From: Planoprotostelium fungivorum
Taxonomy: Eukaryota; Evosea; Variosea; Cavosteliida; Cavosteliaceae
NCBI GenBank assembly: GCA_003024175.1
Contig: MDYQ01000067.1
Coordinates: 48,041 to 112,040 of the forward strand
Direction of reading: 5' to 3'
Length of the DNA: 64,000 nucleotides
The translations under genes were made by a program, and so were the position numbers. The notes below the pieces were generated by a model. That model saw only the letters and a program-made list of their open reading frames with translations. It was not told the DNA's origin and made no database searches. Positions within the stretch are counted from its first letter, which is position 1; every line of letters begins with the position of its first letter. Below, piece by piece: positions 34,801 through 46,120 of the stretch.

Positions 34801-35553
34801 CTCAAGTTGGATGTCATGGTGTTCGACTCGTCTACGAGTCTTCTCCACACTCCACTGTGGCCGGCAGGCTCACAGTTGTATTGTAATTGACCCTCAGCAG
34901 CCATGGAAAGGCTCTCGAGGATGTCGTTCGAGAAGGCGCTGAGACGCTCGGTCATCTTGTCCAATGAGAGGGACAACTCTTCGTAACCGGGAGGGATCTG
35001 GATAATTCGTCAGAGGCGGTCGGAGGAACATGAGGCTGTTACCTTCTCTCCGGGCCTCCACATGCTCACGTTGAGGTCACCGGCGGCGACGGAGTCCATC
35101 ACTGTTAAGTTGGTGAGAAGAACGACCGAGATGAGAGGACGAACCGTCGCAGAGTCTCTTAAGAGGCTCTTTTCCTGCGGCTCCACAGTTGTAAGCGTTG
35201 ATGCTCGAAGCCCAGTCTCCATACCAATCGTCCGGTGCAGGCGTCATGATGTCGTCCTGGAATAAATGTAAATAAAACATGTCGGACATATTTCGCGTCA
35301 CCTCCATCATCTGTCTTAGGAGGTATTGGTTTCTCGCCGCAATGGTGTTGAAGGCGCTCGCCATCTTGGCCGTCTCGCTGCGGTCGTCTTCCAGCGCAAC
35401 TCGAACCGAAAAGTCACCCGCTGCGTGTCTCTCTAACGCTTCCAATAAGCTCTGGCACTGGGTGACTACTCCAGGCATGGATTCTGTCGATGATCCAGTC
35501 GGGATGCCCATCGTGGGTCCGACATCTTCTCTTTTCATGGTGACCGGCCTCAT
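25834..35553 (-). CDS. Giant poly-HAMP group III hybrid histidine kinase (Nik1/Os-1-like)
   Basis: A cytosolic sensor kinase of roughly 3,000 residues with no membrane segment. A short N-terminal region with degenerate HAMP-like pieces ([32 protein letters not shown]) is followed by 22 canonical HAMP units, then HisKA ([20 protein letters not shown], phospho-His present). The HATPase has [23 protein letters not shown] and GGTGLGL. Receiver 1 (ILIVDDN ... [12 protein letters not shown]) and receiver 2 (ILLAEDN ... [13 protein letters not shown]) both keep the phospho-Asp. The tail is Ser/Thr/Val rich, then charged and lysine rich with a possible nuclear signal ([10 protein letters not shown]). 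Group III kinases sense osmotic stress in fungi and are fludioxonil targets; they usually carry about 5-7 HAMP units. A 5'UTR intron probably precedes the ATG at 35553. An upstream coding exon is not excluded. Confidence 0.88.
28173..34560 (-). repeat. 22 tandem HAMP units, 276 bp each, encoded in the kinase gene
   Basis: Each unit encodes 92 residues on the pattern VTRVAxEVGT, [18 protein letters not shown], NLTxQVRAIA, TTAVAxGDLSKK, GEIxELKxTIN, MVDQLxxFAxE. Exons between 28.2 and 34.6 kb measure 273 bp (one unit, 91 residues), 828 (three), 552 (two), 828 (three), 276 (one), 1380 (five) and 552 (two); the last five units continue into HisKA. Introns at 34561-34602, 34242-34287, 33369-33413, 32775-32816, 31900-31946, 31580-31623, 30152-30199 and 29553-29599 all cut at the same codon boundary, between ...SE and VTRVA. 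Confidence 0.92.
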
Positions 35554-36745
35554 TGTCTACATCACCTCGTCAGACGTTTCTCTTGTCACCGCTTCTCACC
35601 TTCGGATATTAAACACTTGGAAGATGGATATGTTGTCTGTTGATACAGGAGTGAGTGCTACAGCAGCTTCGGGTGAATGAGTGGCTCTCAGATTACTTGG
35701 CGTTACTATGCACGATGAGTTTTCATCGAATTTTCTATCGGAGGGTTGGAGGACGATATTTTTTCGTACGCAGAACTTTTCTCGTCTTGATAACGTCGTT
35801 CTATAAAGAGAACTCAAAGAAAACTTGGTGTGTATCTGATGATAAGTGATGGAGAGGGGCCTTATCGTCAGGAGTGGGTAGAATAAAACGCTTCAGGCGA
35901 CATCGCAACAGGTGAAGGATGCGACAAAGAGGGCAGCCCGTTTGAGAACATCGCAAAATGAGTGAAAGGTGCGTACCTGAGAGATACCTCCTGGGTGGGT
36001 CGTTGAAGGATGGGAGCTTTGGTGACGACCGAAGCGAGAGATAATAGAATCGTACTTCCCGTCGGGCTCTACCAGCTGTGGAGGTGCCGTGTGGGAGCCG
36101 ATGTTCATGGGATGCGACAGCATGGAGGTCGAGAGTTGTCTGAAGTGTGGACGTTTACTGTCGGTGGTGACCGGTGTCCTGCATGTCCGTGGTTTGTGAT
36201 CCGATTGTTGTGATGTGATGATGCGATCGGAAGGCAGCTGGGAATAAAAACATATTTTCGACCGCGACGCTGGACACGAGTTCATCGACCACGACACCGT
36301 TGTTGACTATATCTCATATAGTAAAATAGTGTTGTTGAGTGAATGAGCTGCTGTCATTATCGGTGACCGGAGATGTATCAGCTTCGAAGAAGACCTGAAG
36401 TCCACCTCGCTTTATGTAGCTTTGAGAAATTTCATTGTTCGATCAATATCCCAGAGTCTCTGTTTCATCGATGGACGTGTGACACCATCGATGATGATGT
36501 ATGCGCACCTGAAAGCGGCGCCTGATCGTGATTCTCGTCTGTATACGTCAGCGCTTCTTCCTTAGTCTACGACTTATCTCATCGTGTTCATCCATGGCTC
36601 ATCTTCACGTCCATTCTCACAATCGACCGCGATACTCAAATACGAATAACAAGTCTCCTGATATAGATAGGCGTATATACATTCTATTCGTATCCAAAAT
36701 TACCGGTTACACGCTCTGTGATACCGGGTGGCTGCTCTTCTCTTT
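35554..36745. other. Region upstream of the kinase, no confident gene
   Basis: On the minus strand a frame from about 36282 to 35893 starts MNSCPASRSKICFYSQLPSD and continues to a GTACGC donor-like site near 35978. On the plus strand a frame at 36010-36213 starts MGALVTTEARDNRIV and is followed by AATAAA. Neither shows a known domain. The minus frame could be a 5' exon of the kinase gene or a separate small gene. From 36300 to 36745 I see nothing. Confidence 0.2.
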
Positions 36746-37846
36746 CTAACTCTCGTCTTTCAGGTGATCGTGTGGTACGATGGGTGTCTCTTCGTCGATG
36801 TGGATGACAACCTCCGTGGACATGGAATCACCGATACGGAAAGAGGGTGTGGTTGTGTTGCTCTCCTCGTCTTGTAACTCTACGTACTCGTTGTCATCAT
36901 CGGATGATGTCGATGCATTGGAACATGTAGATGAAGGACAAGATGAAGAGGTTGTGACGACTTCGACTTCTTCTACTGATTCTTCATCCTGCATAAGAGG
37001 GTGAGCTGAGAGAATAAAAGTGAATAAACTCACGATGGCGGCTGATTTTTTCGAAAACTTTCCGATGGCAAAGAAGATGGTGAGTGGGATGGATAGACCA
37101 CCGATCACAAGACAGATCATGATGATGGCTACCTTCTGTCCTTCTTTCGGTCTTTCTGATTCAGATTGCAACAGCGATCTGATTTTCGCAGTGAGTTTCA
37201 CGATGTACGCAGTTGGGAAATGATGATCTCACCTCGTACTGTCCGATAATTGAAGATGAGCCAATAGAACCTCACAATCGTTTCCAGAAGACTCGACCTT
37301 TGAGTCTACGGCCATGAGACGACTCGTCTTGTTGCAAAATGTGTCCTTGATAGATATGTGTCCCCCAAACACCTGCAGATCTCCATCGATGGAACATCCA
37401 TCAAAGATGAGTTTCGGTGGACAAGCACCGTGACGGCAGCTGAGCGAAGCTCCTACGATGTGAAGGTCCTTGAAGACGATAGAGGAGGATGTGTCCAGCT
37501 GCAAGGGTCCCTTCGATCCATCCTCGTGGCTAACATTGAAGAAGGACCGGATGCCGTCTGTGTTGGAGCGTATGGTGAGGGATACGTGACGAAAGATGGC
37601 AAGTGCCAGCCCGTTGAGGGGGGGCAGGGTATAATGTGTGTCTCTCAAGATGATCTGAACGTGATCTCCTGGGCGAGCTGATCTGGCTCGCCACGCCTGA
37701 GTAAAGCTTCTACATGGATCCGCGAGACTCCCACACTTGGCATCGGTCGATCCTTGATTGGACAGATATATCGTGTGCTCTTCGGCCGATGCAATCATCC
37801 ATGTGGCAACGAACGACAGGACGATCAGCTGCAACGATCCTCTCAT
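36746..37846 (-). CDS. Type I membrane protein with beta-helix-like ectodomain
   Basis: Three exons join in frame. MRGSLQLIVLSFVATWMIAS is a signal peptide. The ectodomain has HTIYLSNQGSTDAKCGSLAD followed by PCRSFTQAW, with paired Cys, and turns such as LTIRSNTDG and KDLHIVGASLS, in the style of right-handed beta-helix (pectate-lyase-like) repeats. One membrane segment, VAIIMICLVIGGLSIPLTIF, follows. The short cytosolic tail is acidic and serine rich (DEESVEEVEVV, SSDDDNEYVELQDEE) and could be phosphorylated. Single-pass beta-helix proteins of unknown function are common in protists; a receptor or adhesion role is possible but unproven. Confidence 0.65.
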
Positions 37847-38415
37847 CTCTGTGCTTACTTCTCTCTTCTCTTTTCAAACTGCCCCTGGCACAGCCCTCGA
37901 TATTTCGGACTCCGAAAGCTCGGAGAAAAAGCCCGACTTTGGCCCACAAACCCGAAACACAGGAAATACCTGAGGACCTCCTTCAACTTGAACGTCTCAC
38001 CAGCTGCTTCTCCTCGGTCGATCGGTGGAAGATGACAGAAACCTCAGTCAAAAGCTTCGTGGTGCATTCGCGAAGAGAGAGGACAGTCAATTCTATATTA
38101 GAAGTGACGTAGGAATCGGAGGTAGGGAAATCTAGAGCTCTCCCGCCTCCCGACACCGAGGGCGAGTAGATAGTGTGCCTTTGGACACCGACGGCGTCGG
38201 ATTCTTCATCGGGATTCTACGGCGGTGGTTGGAATAGACGAGCGGAAGTCTGGCTGGCCATTCAGACCAGCGTCAGATGATGTCGTCAGGGACGATCGCT
38301 CGAGTGAAATGATCTTCCAAAATGATCTCATTCATGTGATGCTCTCTGTCTACAAACGCAATTCAGGGAGGAGATTTCACAATTTACGCAACATCATCAT
38401 CACCAAACGTTCACG
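37847..38415. promoter_or_regulatory. Divergent intergenic region
   Basis: 569 bp between the start codons of the membrane protein (minus) and the universal stress protein (plus). The overlapping plus-strand frame (37714-38112) is antisense to the signal-peptide exon and shows no domain. No specific site is identified. Confidence 0.3.
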
Positions 38416-39245
38416 ATGGTTCGATATCTCGTATGTATACCCACGCTTCTCTTCGATTCACACTTGTGCAGGTGGCGATAGACGGCACTCCTTCTTCTCT
38501 GGTCGCATTCTATAGTGCTTGCAATCTCGTACGCCCAGACAAGGACCTCCTCGTCATCTTGAGTGTTGTTCAGTTCGACGACTCTTCGTGGGCCAGCTGG
38601 CTCCAACCGCCCGACAAAAATGCTGCCCGAAGACAATATCAGGTAGGCCATCTATCATGGATTTCTTTCAAGGAAATGGTCTAATGTTGATCAGACAATG
38701 GCTAGAAGCGTCTTAAATGTGATTGGAAAGTACTGCACAGAACATCACATCAAGCATGAGCCCGTTGTGTCTTTGGCTGCCCGAGTTGGAGAAGAGATAG
38801 TTCACCAAGTCACAGATAGAAAGATCGACACATTGATCGTCGGCAAGCATGAGGTCAAGACGGGGTACGATGTGCTTCTCCTCTTCCGTTTCTGATGATG
38901 TCTTTCAGATTCTTTGGCTCGACCAGTGTGGCTCATTATCTCATCGATAATTGTCCTTGCAGTGTTCTCGTTGCAAAGGGTGATGCTGGACCGGCCGAAG
39001 CTCACTCGCAGGTATACATCGTCAGACGATCGACTTCATATTCTGAATCACATTAGATGAACGTCGACGCAGTCGAAGAGAAGGAGAGGGAGAGGAGATT
39101 GAGTATAGACCCTCAAGATCCAGACCTGACCCACTGGCGTGAGTTCCAAGCCAAGGTGAACATGAGAGATCGATGTGTCACCTCTAAATGATAAAAGGTC
39201 GCAGCGGAGATCAAGAAGGGAGAAGATGGAGGAGATAAAGAATGA
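38416..39245 (+). CDS. Universal stress protein A family protein
   Basis: Six exons. The first encodes only MVRYL and is spliced (38 bp intron) to VAIDGTPSSLVAFYSACNL, restoring the standard USP first strand and D-G-T/S turn. The nucleotide-binding end has TDRKIDTLIVGKHE and, after another intron, KTGFFGSTSVAHYLIDN with CPCSVLVAKG. This corresponds to the G-2x-G-9x-G-S/T ATP-binding pattern with the first glycines partly altered. A charged tail follows (EEKERERRLSIDPQDPDLTH ... KKGEDGGDKE). Members bind ATP/AMP and act in stress responses. AATAAA is at 39250-39255, five bases after the stop. Confidence 0.8.
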
Positions 39246-39443
39246 GAAGAATAAACGACTCATCATCGTGTCAATGTGTTCGAGTCATGATTGAGGTAGA
39301 GACTGTTCTATGAACTTCCGAAAATCGACCGAAATTTCAAACATTTTTCAAAGAAAGAATTTGAGTTTGCTCCCGCTCAATCTCATTTTGAACGAAACCA
39401 ACAACAGACAAGCCACACCAGCACAACACAACATTAGAACGAC

Positions 39444-39605
39444 ATGGACAGATACAGATTCAACGGTACCGCCTCATACAAGAGAGCCGAGACCTTTCCA
39501 TCCCGAGTCAACTATGTCGAAGAAGACCACGAGAACGAGCAGACTAGCTCACACGATGACAAGAACATCTGGAGACGAATCGTATCGGTTCTGGGGGTTG
39601 AATGA
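39444..39605 (+). CDS. Possible 53-residue small protein
   Basis: An intron-free frame starts MDRYRFNGTASYKRAETFPS after an A-rich leader (39398-39443) and ends RRIVSVLGVE before TGA. It is acidic in the middle (VEEDHENEQTSSHDD). Codon choice looks like neighbouring genes, and A-rich leaders precede other starts here. No family recognised; it may be noncoding. Confidence 0.3.
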   Translation: MDRYRFNGTASYKRAETFPSRVNYVEEDHENEQTSSHDDKNIWRRIVSVLGVE

Positions 39606-39937
39606 TGTGGCATGCATCCATCTCCATTAACATCGTATGATGAGCCGAGATCGACCGCGTCAGCGGATTCACAATCGATCGCCATGCTCTGTTTCGATAC
39701 GAATATATGAATCGAACATCATGTTTTTCCCTGACATCATCACTCTCGTCCAGCACCCCTCTGCTCGCGAAACCAATCACAACTGCTCGTGCCTCAATAA
39801 AACCACACGTACTCACAGTCTTCTCTTTTCATCCACCTCTCTCTTTCGATCACCCATTACTCATCACGCTCCACTCTTTCGTCTCTCTCATCATACATGG
39901 CTCGTTTTTCGATACTTTTTTATTCGTACGAAGCACT
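39606..39937. other. Intergenic, nothing recognised
   Basis: Contains the 3' end of the HSP90 gene's transcript, with AATAAA on the minus strand at 39919-39924, 14 nt beyond that stop. No other feature is seen. Confidence 0.3.
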
Positions 39938-42757
39938 TTACAGCTCGTCCTTGGTCTGTGGCTCATCGCTGCTCTCCTCTTCTACCGGAAAGTCTTCCAC
40001 GGTGGCCTTTGCGTTGGGGTCCAAATTCAAGTTCTGGTTCATCAACTTGACGATCTGGTTGGCAAATCCAACGGGATCTTCCAAGTTGAAACCCGAAGAC
40101 ATGGCCGAAGTCTGATACAACACCTACGACTTCGCGTCAGCATCACGTCCATCATGCATGTCCCTCACCTCGATGAGGTCCTTCGCTCCCTGATCGTTAG
40201 AGTCCTCCGCAACTCTTCTGCTGAGTTCGTGGATGAGAGGATGTCTAGGATTGATCTCCAACACTTTCTTCGGGGCGAAATGCTTCGAGACAGGATCAGC
40301 CAGAGCCTGAGCTCGGATGATTTTCTCCATCTGAGGCGACCAACCAAAGAGGGAAGAGACGAGGGCGGCGGGGGCCTCCACGAGACGTACGGACACTCGG
40401 ACGGCCTGTGGAGCGTGAGTGGGTGTCGTGGAGCATCGATGGGAATGGCGTGTTGTAGACGGACTCACCTCCAATTTGTCGGACAGTTGTTCCTTGATCC
40501 ACTTTGTGAGAGGAGTGAACTCTTCGTCTAAGCGCTTGGTCTCCTCCTTGTCGTCTCCGAGGTCGAGGTTGCCCTTGGCGACGTTACGTAACTGGAATTT
40601 TCCGTCGTATTTCTCGATGGAGCTGACGGCGTACTCGTCGATGGGCTTGTCCATGTACAACACTTCGTATCCCTTCTTTGTGATTCTCTCTGTTTCCATT
40701 CAGTTTCTCTCTCCTTCTCTCTCTCACCCAAAAGTGGTGAAGCCTTGATGGTGTCCAGGCTGTCTCCCGATAGATAGTAGATCTCCTTCTGGTCACTCTT
40801 CATCCTCTCCATGTACTCGTCGAGGTGAATCATCTTTCCGTTGCTCTTGGAAGAAGTGAACATGAGCAGTTTAGACAGTCTCGCTCGGTTCTTCGCATCC
40901 TCTACAATGCCGAGCTTGATGTTCTGGTGGTAGACTTCGTAGAATTTTTCGTACTTCTCCTTGTCGTTGTCTGCTAGGTCTTGGAAGAGAGCGAGACACC
41001 TTCGGATGACCTTGTTCTTGATGATGGCGAGATTGCGATGCTCTTGCAGCATCTCTCTGGACACGTTAAGAGGTAGGTCGTCGGCGTCTACAATGCCGCG
41101 GATGAAGCTCATGTACTTGGGTAAGATGTCACGGAAGTCATCTGATGTCATCAGATGAGTGGGAGGGTCATGTCTCACCGGTGATGAAGACACGCTTGAC
41201 GTAGAGTTTGATGTTTCTGCCCATGGCTTGGACGAGAGACTCTTGTTGCTGCTGGCTGGGGACTTCGGCTGGGATGTAGAGGAGACTCTTGAATTCGACG
41301 TCTCCCTCTGCGTTGAAGTGAACGTGGGCGAGGGGGTCCTTATCTCCCAGGTCCTTGGCTAAGACCTGCTCATCCATCATCAACATCGGATCATCATCAT
41401 CATGTGAAAAATTTTCACCTTGAAGAAGGCGTTGTATTCTTCCTGGGTGACCTCCTTCGGGCTCTTGGTCCAGATGGGCTTGGTCTCGTTCATGATCTCC
41501 CACTGAGGTACCTTCTCCTTCACTGTCTTTGTCGTCTCGATATCGGGCTGCTCTTCATCAGCTTCAGCCTCCTCGGCCGCCTCGTCTCTCTCCTTTCTCT
41601 TCACTGCGAGCTCCTCCTCTGCAAACAATAAATGAGAATAAAATCTCGAATATTTTCGAATATCTCACCAGTGAGGGGGACTTCGACGTCTTGTTCCTTC
41701 TCGGTCCACAGGTAGATGGGGAAGTTGATGAATTCAGAGTACTTCTTAACGAGTGTGGCCAGCTTCTCTTGCTCGAGGAACTCTTCCTCTCCCTCCTTGA
41801 TGTGCAGGACGATGGATGTTCCTCTCTTCAAGGTGTCACCGCGGGGGTCTTCTGAAATGGTGAATGTGCTGTGGGCGTCGGATTGCCAGACGTACCTGCG
41901 TGAAGGTGAGACATCATGCGATGTGATGGTGCACTCACTGTGCATCGTTGTTGCTCTTTGTGATGACGGTGACGTTGTCTGCGACGAGGTAGACGGAGTA
42001 GAAACCGACTCCAAACTGTCCGATGAGGTTGGAGTCTTGTGTGTCCTTGAGTGTCTTTAAGAACTCGGTGGTGCCAGATTTGGCGATGGTTCCCAAGTTG
42101 TTGATGAGCTCTTCCTTGGTCATACCCACACCACTGTCCGTGATGGTGAGAGTTCTGGCTTGTCTATCGGCCTTGATCTGATGATTGTGGTCAGTGACGT
42201 CATCACGATATGATCGACGTGAGAGGAAGACTCACGCGGATCTCGAGCTTGCTGCCGCTGTCCAATTGAGAGCGGTCACCCAAAGAGATGTGACGGATCT
42301 TGTCCAAGGCGTCGGAAGCATTGGAAATGACTTCACGTAAGAAGACCTCCTTGGATGAATACAGACTGTTGATGATGATTCCCATCAACTTATTGACTTC
42401 AGCCTGGAATTGTAATGTCTGTGCCTTCTCTCGAATCTGCTTGATCTCTTTTGTGCTGAATCCGTCAGAACGGATCTCTTCTTCTTCTCTGGCGATGACT
42501 TCATCGTCGGTCTTCGAGCCGGCCTTCTCGTTGGCTCTCAAAGGTCTATCGACAGTTGGTGTGTCAGGTGATGATGCAGCTTGTGTCTCTCCCTGAGCCG
42601 TGATGACGGCTGTAGACGCGAGTCAGCGATGGAATGTATGTCGGCATCGAATGATTCTCAAGTGTGATTATCGTGACAGATGGAGAAGGTGGTCACCTGG
42701 CAGGAAAGCAAGGGCCACGAAGGCCATAAGCAGTAAGATTCCCACTCCTCTTCGCAT
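39938..42757 (-). CDS. Endoplasmin, ER-resident HSP90 (GRP94)
   Basis: ER chaperone ATPase. [20 protein letters not shown] is a signal peptide. The ATP-binding domain has [47 protein letters not shown] and [16 protein letters not shown]. The acidic charged linker ([20 protein letters not shown]) is followed by [13 protein letters not shown]. The middle domain has YIPAEVP and VKRVFIT, then [13 protein letters not shown]. The C-terminal domain includes [10 protein letters not shown]. The protein ends [13 protein letters not shown], a classical ER-retrieval signal. About ten small introns interrupt it, with most joints restored in frame by eye. The C-terminal KDEL separates it from cytosolic (MEEVD) and mitochondrial HSP90s. 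Confidence 0.93.
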
Positions 42758-43190
42758 GTTGTCTCTCGTTAGAATGGCCGAACTTGTGTAGCAAATGTGA
42801 GTGCGTCTACATTATTTATGTTACACCGCACGGAGTTGCTCGTTGGGGTATGCTTCAGCCCAGGCTGTCTAATTTACGTCGACGCGATTGCTGAGTCACA
42901 ACAAAATTCAGAGCTTGTCGCGTGACAAGGAAAGACGGAGCTGCGATTCGTGTGAATGAGATGTGATGCATTCGGATGAGGAGCCATAGAGAAGAGGATC
43001 ATCCTCTATATCTGATGTTACCCTCGACACGCTCAACAAATTTTGGCCAGGTTAATGTAGATAGACCCCACACAATTCCATCAGAATCACTCAAAGACAG
43101 TGAGTGATATCCTTGTTACATCCCGTCTCATCCAATAACCATTTCGATCCATCAACATTCGTAATAAGACAACACTTTATCTCCTCCCTC
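42758..43190. promoter_or_regulatory. Region upstream of the HSP90 gene
   Basis: 433 bp between the HSP90 start and the end of the protease gene, both on the minus strand. It should hold the HSP90 promoter. I see no certain heat-shock or ER-stress element by eye. Confidence 0.3.
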
Positions 43191-44468
43191 TCAGCATCGA
43201 TCGGGTCTTCCGAGATAATCGGCGATACCACACATGTTGTTTCCCCTCTGGATCAAGAAGTATCCTCCCTTGCCCCAGCCAGCTCCCCAACTGTTCTTGA
43301 TGATGTAACAGTTCTTTCCTGTGTTCTGGCAGTTCTCCGCGTAGCCCACTGCGAGCACGGCATGATTGCATCCGCGCGGGCAGTTCTGAGAGAAGACTCC
43401 GTCTCTGTAAGAGAAGAAGGAGTCGATGACGTTGAAGCAGATGGACGTCGGTCCCCCCGCGATGACATTGGCGGCATCATCATCTCGGCCGCTGCGAGAG
43501 ACGACTGAGCCCTGGCAGTTGACTTGGCGGTTGACGTTGCGGCACCCTTGAGCCTGTCCGACGTACGGAACGTCGCTCCAGGAGCCCAGGTGAGTGTTGC
43601 CCCAGCGAATGGCTCCCAGTGGGTCTCCACCGTTGCAAGCGCCGAGGCCGCCGCAGTCTGCAGAGGAACATCAGATGATGATGCAGGATGATGCATGAGA
43701 GGATGAGACGACTCACTCATCATATGCTGTGGGGACAGATCCATTCTTCCGCGTCCGGCGACAGCTCTGCCACCTTCTAAAGCGGCAGCAGCAGAGAAGG
43801 CCCAGCACGATCCTGTAGGAGATGAGACATTCACACTCGCATGCGAAGCGATCTCACCACATCCTCCTTGGTTCTTCACTGATGTAACGGCGTTCTTCTG
43901 AGTCCAATCGATCCAGCTGGGTCTGAACTGTTTACCACGTCAGCGACTGTCACACGATCGAAGATGCTCACCCTCTTTGCGTTACCGTCTGTGGACAGGG
44001 TGTCGTTGGTGTCCATCTCAATGGCACCCAACAGATTCTTGAGCTCCTCTTTGGTGTGAGAAGAGAACTCGTTGACCTACGAAAATGAGTCCGAGCAGAT
44101 GGATGATTGTCATTCACCTCCGCCGTCCATGTGTTGTTGCCGTGGTTGATGTCGAAGACCTTCTTCACGGCCTTCTTCCACAGTTGGAATCTCGTCTCGA
44201 GTTCACTGGCGTGGAACTTGCGAGCGTACTTTTTGATCCAAGAGAGAAACTTGGACTTGGTCGTGATGTAATCTTCATCATCCTTCACCCTCTGAAGAGG
44301 TTTCTTCCACCAAGGCTCGTCGGCTGGCTCGGTGGGATCGACATCAGAGGAAGATGGGGTTACATCATCGGAGGATGCTGTTGAAGAATAGACATCCGTC
44401 TCGGTCAGGTTCTGACTGGCCACTGCAGCGAAGAGGGCGAACGCCAGCAAGAGAAGCAGCTTGTTCAT
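43191..44468 (-). CDS. Papain-family cysteine protease (cathepsin-like, C1A)
   Basis: Signal peptide MNKLLLLLAFALFAAVASQ, then a Ser/Asp-rich insert (SSTASSDDVTPSSSDVDPTE) not usual in the family. The I29 inhibitor prodomain reads SKFLSWIKKYARKFHASELE, RFQLWKKAVKKVFDIN, then VNEFSSHTKEELKNLLG. The mature enzyme opens PSWIDWTQKNAVTSVKNQGG; an intron splits the catalytic motif, which becomes GGCGSCWAFSAAAALEG. DCGGLGACNGGDPLGAIRWG, the catalytic His in CNHAVLAVGYAENCQ and the Asn in YIIKNSWGAGWGKGGYF are all present. It ends DYLGRPDRC. Probably lysosomal, for digestion of food bacteria or fungi. Expected active. Confidence 0.9.
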
Positions 44469-44949
44469 CTCGTCTCCGTTTGAAAATGCTCCTGCTCAAC
44501 CGATCTCGCGAGAGAAGTGACTCTCCGAAACACGCACTTGAATTTCTCGTGTCAGAACAGTCTTCGCGATAGATAGCGCGAAGTGCTGCGGTACGAAAGC
44601 GAGGGTGTCAGAGCTGGACGGGTGTCCGAACGACACAAAGTCACCGCGGCGTCAACTTCTGTCCGATGATCAACCCGATATGTGTAAATCTTCGCATAAG
44701 GCTCTATATCCTCCCCAATGATGAAGGTGGTCTGAAATGTACATTGACTATAACTGGTGACACTGATGGTTTAGATGAGTGGATGAGATGGCAGCGCTGA
44801 ATCCTGAAATTATAGTACGGGGTGAAACAAGCAGCCGAAATAGGCACAAAAACGTGCATTTTTAATCTTAACGTTGTAGATTCACATACATCACGTGACA
44901 CAGAAAGTGAGAAGGAATCTCATTCTTCCCCGCACGACAGAAAAACATA
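44469..44949. promoter_or_regulatory. Divergent intergenic region with CACGTG
   Basis: 481 bp between the protease start (minus) and the PRELI gene start (plus). CACGTG is at 44892-44897, within TCACGTGA, about 55 bp before the PRELI ATG. Confidence 0.35.
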
Positions 44950-45780
44950 ATGGTAACAACAGAGACTCTAGATCACACCTTCCAGTGAGATATTCCTCCA
45001 TTTCGTCTCTGACATCGAGTGATGATTGTCTGTCTGACGCCGACTTCAGACACCCGTGGTCGAAGATAGCGTTGGCTAGTTGGCATAAATACCCTCATCC
45101 TTCGCGCCCAGATGTGGAGAGTGTTGATCTGATCCGCAGAGATTTTGATCCCAAGACTGGAGTTTTATTCACGACACGACTGATGACCATCAAATATAAT
45201 GCCCCTCCATGGATGTCAAGGGTGAGTCGCACATTATAGGTATCATCCGATACATCACATCACATGATATAACATTGGGTAAAGATCTGAAATCAAAAAG
45301 TTTATGGGTAAATCACCGAGAGCTTATTTCATAGAAGACACGATGATCGATCCGATCAACAAGAGAATGGTTATGAAGTCCAGAAACGCAACATTCGACA
45401 GTATTCTCGTTTTACAAGAAAAGATCACGTACACAGCCGACGAACAGAACGGAGAATGGTGAGATCTTCCACCGTCCTTTTTTCACCACCCGGCTTCCAT
45501 ATCCCGCTCATGCTCTCTCCTCTTAACGTTGAAAACCATCATCACCATCTGTCTTCTCTTTTTCCTCATTTCGACAGGACGAAAATGAAACAAGAAGCGA
45601 AAGTCACCGCCTTCCCTTATCTCGTCTCAAAAAAGATAGAAGAGTTCTCTGTGAAGGAGTTTACTCAAAACGCAAAGAAGGTGAGAGCATCATGCGAGGG
45701 AGAGAGCTGAAGAGAAGTAGGGAAGGGATCTGATGGAGCAAGCGGTACACAAGATTGAAGCCATGAACATGTTTGCTTGA
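44950..45780 (+). CDS. PRELI/MSF1 domain protein (Ups/SLMO-type mitochondrial lipid transfer)
   Basis: Five exons joined in frame give about 180 residues, the usual size. Start MVTTETLDHTFQHPWSKIAL corresponds to the family's opening T-H-x-F-x-H-P-W. Next: KYPHPSRPDVESVDLIRRDF, TGVLFTTRLMTIKYNAPPWM, SRFMGKSPRAYFIEDTMIDP, RNATFDSILVLQEKITYTAD and FPYLVSKKIEEFSVKEFTQN, then a final helix (GRDLMEQAVHKIEAMN). PRELI proteins shuttle phosphatidic acid or phosphatidylserine across the mitochondrial intermembrane space together with a TRIAP1/Mdm35 partner. Which lipid is carried here cannot be told. Confidence 0.85.
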
Positions 45781-46120
45781 TTTTCTTAGGCGGTCTCGCT
45801 GATGACCCAGAGTTCGTCACAAACGAACGTTTCATGTGGAGATATAAATTGGAATTTTTGTGGAGGTGAATCTTGAATGTATAAAATGATATCAGCACGT
45901 GATGTCTATGGGGTGCGTGATCACATCGCGTGGTCATCTGATCGACTCGTACATCGTAACGAGAGCATCACGCTCTTTTTAACCGTGTAAAGTTGAGACG
46001 TTTGTACAAAATGCAGATCGGGCTGTGTCATCGCTTGATCGATCATGACACACAACAACAAAGAAGGTTCCATCTCATCTGCATGTTACACCGTGTCGAT
46101 GGCAATAGATTTCAGTTTTA
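45781..46120. other. Convergent intergenic region
   Basis: Between the 3' ends of the PRELI gene (plus) and the PBDC1 gene (minus). A CACGTG lies at 45896-45901. No gene seen. Confidence 0.3.

Noticed and set aside
37714-38112. Plus-strand frame starting MDPRDSHTWHRSILDW
   Set aside because: Overlaps the signal-peptide exon of the minus-strand membrane protein and lacks a domain or supporting neighbours.
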